DNA of 64,000 nucleotides, taken from the NCBI GenBank assembly GCA_934182615.1, contig CAKPRO010000001.1, positions 96,981-160,980 on the forward strand. The letters are read 5' to 3'. The notes under the pieces were generated by a model, which saw only the letters and a list, made by a program, of their open reading frames with translations, did no database searches and had not been told where the DNA came from. Shown piece by piece: positions 26,826 to 34,950 of the stretch. The position numbers were made by a program, and so were the translations under genes. The first letter of the stretch is position 1, and each line of letters opens with the position of its first letter. This DNA comes from an uncultured Bacilli bacterium (GTDB lineage: Bacteria > Bacillota_I > Bacilli_A > RF39 > UBA660).

Positions 26826-28586
26826 CTAGTTACTTTTCCACTGTATCATCCACTTGTCAAATATTTTAGCATTTGTACTCTGTGGTTCTGGATTAGGAAG
26901 TTGCATTTTTACAATAAGTGGAATCTTCATCATCTTACCAAATGCAACACAAGTACCAGATTGAAGTGATTTTTGTTTTTCAATAACATCACTACTAATA
27001 TTAGGAACCATCTTTTCAATATACTCTAAATCACTAGGATGGTTAATTTTAAATATTAAGAAATTACTACACTGTGATAAAACAGTTTCAGATAGTTCAG
27101 TAGGTCTTTGCGTAATTAAATCAAGACATATACCAAATTTTCTACCTTCTTTAGCAATTCTTTCAAATATATTATATCCAAGAATATTAATATCATTATC
27201 CTTCTGAACATATCTATGAGCCTCCTCTAGCATAAGATGCATTGGCATACTACCTCTAGTAGGAAGCTTTTTAGCAAAGTTAAAGATAATTCTTGCATAT
27301 ACTTTAACAAGAGCTTTAGCAAATCTATCATCAATATTTTCTAATACAAAATTAATAATTTGTGCTCTCTTATTATTACTCACTAATATTAAATCAGAAA
27401 TAAATTCATTTACAGTAATAAACTTATCACATTCAAAATACTTTCTCATAGAACTATTAGCAATAGTATGTAATTTAACTTTTAAAGCTGTAGCTTCAGC
27501 ATAAGATTTCTCATTAAGAAGAAGTCCTTCAGATATTAATGTAAAGTTAAGAGCTACTTCTAAATCGTCAATTGTAAAGAAAGTAGGTACATAATCCTCA
27601 TTCCATTTAGTTTCATTATCGACAAACTTCTTAATATATTCAGTAATAAGAATTCTTTCTACAAATTGCCCTTGACTATCAATTTCAAAACATTTTCTAA
27701 AAGTTCTAGTATAACCAACACCAGGTACTTCAACATCTAAGTTAAGTTCAGGTGTATGACAATCAGTCAAAATAGAAAATATTTGGTCTCTAATTCTAGC
27801 AGATACTTGATTAGAATACATAACTGATACAATAGCGGATGCAATTAAATGGTTTTTATATCTATTAGATTCCTCATCATTTTTAGCAAATAAAGAAACA
27901 TAAGCAAGCATCTTTTCAATAATCATAATTTGTGAATAATCAGTTACATCAAGTATATTAGCATAATCATCAACAGAAAGTAACCATAAAGGTAATTTAA
28001 GAATATTAACTCCCTTATCAGTATCAGTGCTAAACATCTTGTAATTAAAATTATAATTATAACTAGAAATACTACTAAAAGCACTATCATATTCATCAGT
28101 ATTATTAAATATAAAAATAATACTATTAAAAGGAATATAATTAGGCATAGTAAATAAATTTTGTACTAATCTAGCAACACCATAAGTTTTACCAGAACCA
28201 GTATTACCAAAAATAGCACTATGATTGCTCCACATATCATCAATATTAATTTTAATAGGGCTATCGTTATACAAAGGAGAAAGTCCTAGCATCATTGCAG
28301 TATTGTCATTATACCCAGTAAGTTCTGCTAATTCATCAGCATTAATAATTCTAATTTTAGAATTAATACTAGGTTTTCTAATAATACCATCATAAAATTT
28401 GCTTCCATGAAATTCTCCTAAAAAACTAATTTTAGCCTCTCCGTTCATAATTTCTTCTACTTCACCTAATATTTTTTTATTATTTTCTTCAAAAACAACA
28501 TTTAAGTTAAGTAAATCATCAGTAATAACATTATCAATTTTAACAATAGCATAATTTTTACTGATAGCAATAATTTCTTTAAACAT
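26826..28586 (-). CDS. HerA/FtsK-like DNA-translocating ATPase (DUF87)
   Basis: This protein of about 586 residues starts with a HAS-barrel-like domain (MFKEIIAISKNYAIVKI) and continues as a HerA-type P-loop ATPase: Walker A GNTGSGKTYGVARLVQNL (near 130), LMLEEAHRYVQ (Walker B) and TQRPTELSETVLSQC (sensor region). Archaeal HerA pumps DNA during end resection with the nuclease NurA; bacterial relatives have roles in defence or repair, or are uncharacterised. No NurA-like gene is adjacent. I chose the ATG after GAAAGAAGGGCG. It is the first gene on the far side of oriC from dnaA. Confidence 0.82.
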   Translation of the reverse strand: MFKEIIAISKNYAIVKIDNVITDDLLNLNVVFEENNKKILGEVEEIMNGEAKISFLGEFHGSKFYDGIIRKPSINSKIRIINADELAELTGYNDNTAMMLGLSPLYNDSPIKINIDDMWSNHSAIFGNTGSGKTYGVARLVQNLFTMPNYIPFNSIIFIFNNTDEYDSAFSSISSYNYNFNYKMFSTDTDKGVNILKLPLWLLSVDDYANILDVTDYSQIMIIEKMLAYVSLFAKNDEESNRYKNHLIASAIVSVMYSNQVSARIRDQIFSILTDCHTPELNLDVEVPGVGYTRTFRKCFEIDSQGQFVERILITEYIKKFVDNETKWNEDYVPTFFTIDDLEVALNFTLISEGLLLNEKSYAEATALKVKLHTIANSSMRKYFECDKFITVNEFISDLILVSNNKRAQIINFVLENIDDRFAKALVKVYARIIFNFAKKLPTRGSMPMHLMLEEAHRYVQKDNDINILGYNIFERIAKEGRKFGICLDLITQRPTELSETVLSQCSNFLIFKINHPSDLEYIEKMVPNISSDVIEKQKSLQSGTCVAFGKMMKIPLIVKMQLPNPEPQSTNAKIFDKWMIQWKSN

Positions 28587-28666
28587 AATCGCCCTTCTTT
28601 CTATTCTAAGTAAATTATACCAAATAAATATCAAAAAATAAATAACTTTTTAATAATTTTTTAGAG

Positions 28667-28747
28667 TAGTTCGCACTTTGTTGCTCACTATTTTTAAAGC
28701 CTAGGGTCTTTAAAAAATAATTTTAAGCCAAAATTGTCTTAAAATTA
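28667..28747 (+). repeat. Multi-hairpin intergenic element, copy 3 (three hairpins)
   Basis: Hairpin 1 is TAGT-TC-GCA / TGC-TC-ACTA. Hairpin 2 is TTTTTAAAG / CTTTAAAAA with loop CCTAGGGT. Hairpin 3 is TAATTTTAAG / CTTAAAATTA with loop CCAAAATTGT. The element fills the divergent gap between the HerA-like gene and the LtaS-type gene, where promoters for both must also lie. The TC/TC internal loop of hairpin 1 is the same as in copies 2, 4 and 5 although the flanking pairs differ. Confidence 0.8.
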
Positions 28748-28812
28748 ATATTTTTCTTCAATTATTTACAAAATATTAAATATATAGTATAATTTCATTA
28801 GTGGTGATTTTT

Positions 28813-30786
28813 GTGAAAAAAGAAGTAAAACAAAAAAAGAATAAAAAAAATATAAATAAAAAAACAAAATATGAAGAAATAAAAAATAAAGTTAAAGATT
28901 TTATTTTAAAATATTATTATATATTAATTATATCATTACCTTTTATATTAATCGATATAATAACTAAAATATTGGGATACAAAATACATTTCTATGGAAT
29001 ATTTAGATTAGTACCATGTTTATTTACTCTCACATATATAATCCTAATGGTTGGAATATCCCTATTCTTAGAAAAAAAGAAAGGTAAGATAGTATATACA
29101 ATCTTTTTTATATTAGCCTTTGCTTTATTTATAACTAACAATATCTACTATTCAATGACTAACACATTCTTTGATTTTAGTTTAATTATGTTAGCAGGAG
29201 AAGGCTCAGACTACTTTATGGATGCTATTTTAAATTGTAATATTTGGGTATATATATCAAGTGTAATAATAATAATATCTTATATATTTGGATTAAAACA
29301 ATTTAAAGAAAGAAAGAAAACAGACTTAAAAAAAATAATAAAAGTATTTTTCTTATTTTTAATTCTTCATTTAATAACTCCATTATTCTTAGGAAAACCA
29401 AATGATACCTTAACATGGAGTACATGGAGAAATCCAAGAAATATATATATAAATTTCAATGATAACAATAAAAGTATGATGGTATCAGGAATATATGAAT
29501 ATAGTATTAGAAATTTCTATATAACATTTATTAAAGCTAAAAAAACAGATAATGAAGAAGATATAACTTTTCTTGAAGAAGAATATAATAAAGAAGAAGA
29601 AAATTATCAAACAAGTTATACTGGAAAATTTAAAGATAAAAATGTAATCTTTCTTCAATTAGAGGGAACCGATAACTGGTTAATAACAAAAGAAGATACA
29701 CCAACTCTATATAATATGATGAATAATTCTATTAACTTTACTAATCATTATTCATATTATAATGGCGGTGGATCAACCTTCAATTCAGAGTTTGCAGTAA
29801 ATACAGGATTTATAACACCTCTATCATATACCCAAAACGCTTATTCATTTAATAAAAATTCATTCCCATATTCATTAGCAAAATTATTAAAAAATAAAAA
29901 TTATAGTGTTAATGCCTTCCATATGAATGATGGAGAATATTATTCAAGAGCAACAAATTATAAAAATTGGGGTTATGATAACTATTATGGTTTAAAAGAA
30001 CTAGGAACATATAAAGATGATGCCTATACATTAGATAGAGAATTAATATTAAATGAAACATTTAAAGAAAAAATGTTTAGTGAAGAAAAATTTGCCGATT
30101 ATATAATAACTTACTCAGGACACTTACCATTTACTACAGAAAAAGGTGTATGTAAAAAATTAGTAACTGAAGATATATTAAAAGAACAAGGATTAGAAGA
30201 ACTTCCATCAGATTATATTCTACCTACTATGAGTGAAGAAGATTGTGCTAGAAGACAAGCTAAAGAAACAGATTATATGGTTGAACTTCTAATAAATACA
30301 CTAACTGAGAAGAATTTAATAGACAATACAGTAATAGTAGTATTCACTGATCATTATCTATATACCTTATCAGATCAAACAATATTAGATAAATATAAAG
30401 ATACAAGTAATAATTTAATAAATCATACTCCATTCTTTATATGGGACAATGGAAATACTAAAAAGAAAGTAACATCTGTAACATCACAATTAAATATATT
30501 ACCTACTATAATAAATCTATTAGGTTTAGAATATCATCCTAATTACTATATAGGAAAAGATGCTTTAAATGGTAGTTACAATGGCATAGTCTTCTTTAGT
30601 GATTATTCATGGTATGATGGAAATGTATATGTTGATGGCGGAGCAGTAACCAATAACAAATACATAGACCAAGTATCATTAGAAGATAAAAATTATTATA
30701 TAAACTACATTATAAGAAAAAACGATTTAACATTAAAATATAATTATTTCAAAAAGATATCTACTTCAAAAGATAAAGAAGTATAA
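28813..30786 (+). CDS. LtaS-type lipoteichoic acid synthase / membrane sulfatase-fold phosphotransferase
   Basis: This membrane enzyme of about 657 residues starts with a Lys-rich tail, then about five transmembrane segments up to about residue 200, and an extracellular sulfatase-like domain. Metal and catalytic features are FLQLEGTDNW (Glu near 282), GGGSTFNSEFAVNTG with the nucleophile Thr near 321, and VVVFTDHYLY near 512. This pattern fits glycerolphosphate polymerases such as LtaS. The polymer made is not shown by sequence. I chose GTG five bases after GGTGA rather than the GTG at the Shine-Dalgarno site. It is one of only two clear plus-strand genes. Confidence 0.85.
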   Translation: MKKEVKQKKNKKNINKKTKYEEIKNKVKDFILKYYYILIISLPFILIDIITKILGYKIHFYGIFRLVPCLFTLTYIILMVGISLFLEKKKGKIVYTIFFILAFALFITNNIYYSMTNTFFDFSLIMLAGEGSDYFMDAILNCNIWVYISSVIIIISYIFGLKQFKERKKTDLKKIIKVFFLFLILHLITPLFLGKPNDTLTWSTWRNPRNIYINFNDNNKSMMVSGIYEYSIRNFYITFIKAKKTDNEEDITFLEEEYNKEEENYQTSYTGKFKDKNVIFLQLEGTDNWLITKEDTPTLYNMMNNSINFTNHYSYYNGGGSTFNSEFAVNTGFITPLSYTQNAYSFNKNSFPYSLAKLLKNKNYSVNAFHMNDGEYYSRATNYKNWGYDNYYGLKELGTYKDDAYTLDRELILNETFKEKMFSEEKFADYIITYSGHLPFTTEKGVCKKLVTEDILKEQGLEELPSDYILPTMSEEDCARRQAKETDYMVELLINTLTEKNLIDNTVIVVFTDHYLYTLSDQTILDKYKDTSNNLINHTPFFIWDNGNTKKKVTSVTSQLNILPTIINLLGLEYHPNYYIGKDALNGSYNGIVFFSDYSWYDGNVYVDGGAVTNNKYIDQVSLEDKNYYINYIIRKNDLTLKYNYFKKISTSKDKEV

Positions 30787-30817
30787 AAAAAGCTCACTTT
30801 AATTTAGTGAACTTTTT
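30786..30817. terminator. Bidirectional terminator between convergent genes
   Basis: AAAAAG-TCACT / AGTGA-CTTTTT hairpin between the LtaS-type gene and the glycosyltransferase, T-rich on both strands. Confidence 0.75.
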
Positions 30818-32312
30818 CTTTTACATTAGTATCAATATCATCAATAGTAACTTTACTATCATGTGGTATAGGTTTCCATGTAACTTTCATAAATAATGCT
30901 GCATAAGTAGTATATCTACCAATAATATCAAATATTGGCCAAGTAATAGTATATAATACTTTTTTCTTAAAAGTCATCTTTTTAATATTTTTTCTTTCAA
31001 TAATAAATACATAAACAGCTACCCACATGTTCTGTATATACATACCCATTCGATAGAATAATCTAAGCCAAATAGCAGTAATCATTCCAATAAATAAAGC
31101 ATTAATACCAGGCTCTACAGAAATCTTAATTGAAAATAAATTTCTAAGACCTTTAGCCAAATAAGTACCACCACTAAGTAAATCAATATTATTAATACCA
31201 TTGTTGTAGTAGTAGCAACTTCCCATAATAAGAATAACAATAATCCATTTAGCTAAATTAAATACTGAAAAAGGTGTTAATTGAAGTAAAGTATCATAAG
31301 AAGCAAATCTATGTCTAATAGATTCAATAATACTAAGAATAATATCTTTAAAAGATTTATTATTTTTCTTAGTATTTTCTCTCCACTTAGTTTTAATAAA
31401 TAATTTACCAAAGAAAATATTTAAAAATAAATAAGGACCACTTTCACAGAAGGCAAGTAAATGACCTTTTGACCATCTAAGTCTTTGTCTTAATGCAATC
31501 TTTAAGCTAGTAGGTTGCTCATCATAAAACATAGCCTCATCATTATAAGTAATCTGATATCCCTGTGCAACAGCATCTGCTGTAAGTGCTCTATCCTCAG
31601 TAAGAGAAGTATATTTCCAGCCATCCTTTACTATCTCACTAGCAAATAAGAAACCAGTACCCTGTATATTAGTAGCTAGTCTAAGAACAGACCTAGCTCT
31701 ATGATTACATCTTATCGATCTAATCCAGTGAATAGCATAAGTAGAAGCAATCCAGTTTTCATCAAAATTCTTCGTATTACGATAAGAAGTAATAATTTTT
31801 TCACCAGAATCAAAGGCATCATTCATCTTAGAAATATAATTTCCATTAAGAAGATTATCAGCATCAAAGATAAAGTATCCCTCAAAACTCATTCTACCAT
31901 AATCTTCACCTATTTTTTCTAATAAATATTGAAGAGCAAATCCTTTAGTTTTATGTTCATTATCAAATCTTTCGTAGCAGATAGCTCCATGCTTTCTAGC
32001 AATATCAGCAGTATTATCAGTACAATTATCCGCTACTACAAAAGTAGTAATAAGTTCTTTTGGATAATCTTGTTTATTAATACTATCAAGTAAGTTACCA
32101 ATGACATTTTTTTCATTTCTTGCTGCTATCAATATAGCATATTTATGTTTATTTTTAGCAGGTTTAAACTTCCTAGTAAAGAAAACACCAATTAACCAAT
32201 ATAAAGTTTTATAAGCCATCATAATAACAAGAATTTTACCAATAATATTGTATACATTTTTCCAAGCAAGATAAGAATCTCCTATTGAATTAATAATATT
32301 AAAAAAATACAT
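30804..32312 (-). CDS. Membrane glycosyltransferase family 2, processive type
   Basis: The protein of about 502 residues has an N-terminal membrane segment, a GT-A domain (ILIAARNEKNVIGNLLDSI, VVADNCTDNTADIA, FIFDADNLL with the metal-binding DxD near 149) and the processive-synthase motifs TED (SLTEDRALTAD) and QRLRW near 279. About four more transmembrane segments follow. The layout resembles PgaC-like or cellulose-synthase-like enzymes that make and export a polysaccharide, but the sugar cannot be told. It converges with the LtaS-type gene, so both may serve the cell envelope. I chose the ATG eight bases after GAGG. Confidence 0.85.
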   Translation of the reverse strand: MYFFNIINSIGDSYLAWKNVYNIIGKILVIMMAYKTLYWLIGVFFTRKFKPAKNKHKYAILIAARNEKNVIGNLLDSINKQDYPKELITTFVVADNCTDNTADIARKHGAICYERFDNEHKTKGFALQYLLEKIGEDYGRMSFEGYFIFDADNLLNGNYISKMNDAFDSGEKIITSYRNTKNFDENWIASTYAIHWIRSIRCNHRARSVLRLATNIQGTGFLFASEIVKDGWKYTSLTEDRALTADAVAQGYQITYNDEAMFYDEQPTSLKIALRQRLRWSKGHLLAFCESGPYLFLNIFFGKLFIKTKWRENTKKNNKSFKDIILSIIESIRHRFASYDTLLQLTPFSVFNLAKWIIVILIMGSCYYYNNGINNIDLLSGGTYLAKGLRNLFSIKISVEPGINALFIGMITAIWLRLFYRMGMYIQNMWVAVYVFIIERKNIKKMTFKKKVLYTITWPIFDIIGRYTTYAALFMKVTWKPIPHDSKVTIDDIDTNVKEKVH

Positions 32313-32436
32313 CACATACAACCTCACTTCAGAAATATTGTATCATACATTGACATTTAATACAATAAAAAAACTCCCTAATAAAAAATGTTTGAATAAT
32401 TATGTTAAATATGATATTATATAACCGGTGATAATT

Positions 32437-33579
32437 ATGCATGTAATAGGAGTAATAGCGGAATATAATCCTTTTCACAAAGGACATTTATATCAAATAA
32501 ATAAAATAAAAGAAAAATATCCCAATAGTCTTTTAGTAGTGGTTACTTCTTCTTCTTTTACACAAAGAGGAGATATCTCACTACTAAATAAATGGGATAA
32601 AACAAAAATAGCTTTAGATAATAATGTCGATTTAGTCGTAGAGTTACCATTTGTCTATTCAACTCAGTCTTCTGATCTTTTTGCAGAAGGTGCAATTAGT
32701 ATTCTAAATGCCTTAAAAATAGATACTCTTGTTTTTGGTACAGAAAGAGATAATATTAGCGACTTAGAACTCCTAGCAGATATTCAAATAAATAATATAG
32801 AGTATCAAGACAAAGTAAAAGAATATCTAAGTCAAGGATTAAACTATGCAACATCTACTAATAAAGCCCTTGAAGATTTAACTAATATAAAAGTAGATAC
32901 TCCTAATGACTTATTAGCTTTGTCTTATATAAAACAAATAAAAAAACATAACTACCCAATAAAATATATAAATATAAAAAGAACAACATCATATCACGGT
33001 TCAGAAGTATTAGATAACATAACATCAGCATCAAATATCAGAAAACTATATCTATCAGATAATACCATAGATAATCTAATACCATTTGATAAAAAATATC
33101 TTTATAAAATAGATATGAATAAGTATTATGACATACTAAAATACAAAATATTAGCAGAAGATACAAGTATCAGCAAATATCAAACAGTAGATGAAGGCAT
33201 TGAATCAAGAATAATAAAAAGTATTTATATATCAAATAACTATGAAAAATTAATTCAAAATATTAAAACCAAAAGATATACTTATAATAAAATATCTAGA
33301 ATGCTTCTTCATATACTCGTAGGCTTTACCAAAGAAGATGCTAGTAATATATCTATAGATTACATAAGAATATTAGGCTTTAATAAAAGAGGTCAAGAAT
33401 ATTTAAACAAAATAAAAAAAGAATTATCAATACCTTTAGTTATAGGATATAAAAAAAATATATCTAAAGTATTAGATATAGAATTAAAGGCTACAAAAAT
33501 ATATGCCTTAGTTACAGATGTGTCTCTTATTAAAAGAGAATATCAAATAAAACCAATAATTAAAGAAAATAATGACTAA
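32437..33579 (+). CDS. tmcAL: tRNA(Met) cytidine acetate ligase TmcAL
   Basis: This nucleotidyltransferase-fold enzyme of about 380 residues makes N4-acetylcytidine at the wobble position of elongator tRNA-Met using acetate and ATP. It shows GVIAEYNPFHKGHLYQ (HxGH-type nucleotide-binding motif), VVTSSSFTQRGDISL and NKWDKTKIAL, with TSASNIRKL later, as in B. subtilis YlbM. The ATG follows GGTGATAATT. It is divergent from the glycosyltransferase and overlaps the convergent unknown gene downstream by 20 bases. Acetate kinase is also encoded in the window. Confidence 0.92.
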   Translation: MHVIGVIAEYNPFHKGHLYQINKIKEKYPNSLLVVVTSSSFTQRGDISLLNKWDKTKIALDNNVDLVVELPFVYSTQSSDLFAEGAISILNALKIDTLVFGTERDNISDLELLADIQINNIEYQDKVKEYLSQGLNYATSTNKALEDLTNIKVDTPNDLLALSYIKQIKKHNYPIKYINIKRTTSYHGSEVLDNITSASNIRKLYLSDNTIDNLIPFDKKYLYKIDMNKYYDILKYKILAEDTSISKYQTVDEGIESRIIKSIYISNNYEKLIQNIKTKRYTYNKISRMLLHILVGFTKEDASNISIDYIRILGFNKRGQEYLNKIKKELSIPLVIGYKKNISKVLDIELKATKIYALVTDVSLIKREYQIKPIIKENND

Positions 33580-33967
33580 AAATGTCTTTTATTTTCCCAC
33601 TAAATAGAGATTCAATAATCTCTTTTTTTTCATCTTTATCCTTAGATAAAAGCAAACTAGCCGTTAAAGTAATCTTTTCATTATTACCATTCTTATATTT
33701 ATCATATTCTTCCCTTACATTAATATATTTAGCATCCTCATCACTGTCAATATCATTCATAGTAAATATATAAGCCTTAAATCTATTACTATTCTTATTA
33801 TCATAAATATTAAGAATAATATTGTCTCCTAATATTTTATATTGAATATAGACATACTCTTCCTTTTTAATATCAAAATCATAACCAAAAATATCATTTA
33901 CAAAGTCATTAAGTAACCCCTCATTCATTACATCAATTAAAGATAATCTAAATATTTCGTCATTCAT
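33560..33967 (-). CDS. Conserved-looking protein of unknown function
   Basis: A product of about 135 residues, MNDEIFRLSLIDVMNEG onwards, with alternating charged and hydrophobic segments, no membrane segment and no motif that I recognise. The binding site AGTGGTGAATTTT supports the chosen ATG. Its 3' end overlaps the end of tmcAL by 20 bases on the opposite strand, so the two genes converge without a terminator between them. Possibly co-transcribed with nothing else, since mutM lies downstream behind a gap of 80 bases and has its own start. Confidence 0.7.
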   Translation of the reverse strand: MNDEIFRLSLIDVMNEGLLNDFVNDIFGYDFDIKKEEYVYIQYKILGDNIILNIYDNKNSNRFKAYIFTMNDIDSDEDAKYINVREEYDKYKNGNNEKITLTASLLLSKDKDEKKEIIESLFSGKIKDIFSHYFL

Positions 33968-34013
33968 AAAATTCACCACTTTTAAATTACCATATAGATA
34001 ATAGTAAAGTCAA

Positions 34014-34050
34014 TAAAAAAAATAAAATGTAACCAAATGGGTTACATTTT
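34014..34050 (-). terminator. Terminator after mutM
   Basis: AAAATGTAACC / GGTTACATTTT, an eleven-base-pair stem with a five-base loop, followed by a long T-rich tract on the minus strand. Confidence 0.88.
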
Positions 34051-34060
34051 TAGTGTCAAA

Positions 34061-34888
34061 TTATTGTAAAGTTTGGCACTTAGGACAATAATAAGTACCT
34101 CTACCACCAACTTTAATCTTTTCAATTTTCGTATTACAAATAGGACAATTATTTTTATCCTTACCATGAACAAATAATTCATTTTGAAATAAACCGTGAA
34201 CTCCATCAACAGAACTATATGTTCTAATAGTAGTTCCTCCTTTTTCAATAGCGGCTTCTAAAACTTTTTTTGTATATTTAATTATATTTTCAGCTTCTTC
34301 TTTAGTAATTAAATTACATTTCTTCAAAGGATTAATTTTAGATAGAAATAAAATTTCATCAGCATATATATTACCAATACCAACGATTATATTTTGGTCA
34401 AGTAAAACGCTCTTAATAGGTAATTTCTTTTTCTTATATTTATCAAGTAAATATTCACTAGTAAGATTATCATCCCAAGGTTCAAGACCAAGCTTCACTA
34501 GTGGTCCTATCTTATCAATATCTTCTTTTTTTATAAGATACATTTTACCAAATTTTCTAGTATCCATATACCTAAGTTCGCTACCATCATCTAAGTCAAA
34601 AATAACATGTTCATGTTTATTAATATCATCATCTTTAGTCTTAAAAAAGTATTTACCTTCCATTCTAAGATGTGACAGAAGATAATAATCGTCTAAATCA
34701 AACAGCAAGAATTTACCTCTTCTTTTAACATCATTAATACTTTGATTAGCAGTCTCTTTAATAAATTTCTCTTTACTAGGATATGCAATAATATTATCCC
34801 ATAAAACTCTAGTTCTAATTATTTTTTTATTATTTAATCTTAACTTTAAAGATTCTTTAACAGTCTCTACCTCTGGTAATTCTGGCAT
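34061..34888 (-). CDS. mutM: Formamidopyrimidine-DNA glycosylase
   Basis: The enzyme of about 275 residues removes 8-oxoguanine and cuts the abasic site. The start is fixed by the catalytic N-terminal Pro: MPELPEVETVKESL, with GAGGTGAT before the ATG. LSHLRMEGKY and the Lys-containing beta-F loop region follow. The C-terminus has the H2TH helices (DQNIIVGIGNIYADE) and a four-Cys zinc finger (CPICNTKIEKI ... YYCPKC). polA ends 165 bases or fewer upstream on the same strand, with a Noc-type site in the gap, so a polA-mutM operon as in other Bacillota is likely. Confidence 0.95.
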   Translation of the reverse strand: MPELPEVETVKESLKLRLNNKKIIRTRVLWDNIIAYPSKEKFIKETANQSINDVKRRGKFLLFDLDDYYLLSHLRMEGKYFFKTKDDDINKHEHVIFDLDDGSELRYMDTRKFGKMYLIKKEDIDKIGPLVKLGLEPWDDNLTSEYLLDKYKKKKLPIKSVLLDQNIIVGIGNIYADEILFLSKINPLKKCNLITKEEAENIIKYTKKVLEAAIEKGGTTIRTYSSVDGVHGLFQNELFVHGKDKNNCPICNTKIEKIKVGGRGTYYCPKCQTLQ

Positions 34889-34928
34889 ATATATCACCTC
34901 TTTTATTACTTAAATTATTTTCCAAATT

Positions 34929-34942
34929 ATTTCCCGGGAAAT
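34929..34942. promoter_or_regulatory. Noc-type binding site between polA and mutM
   Basis: Exact ATTTCCCGGGAAAT, extended to AATTATTTCCCGGGAAATAA, just downstream of the polA stop. Confidence 0.82.
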
Positions 34943-34950
34943 AATTTTAC

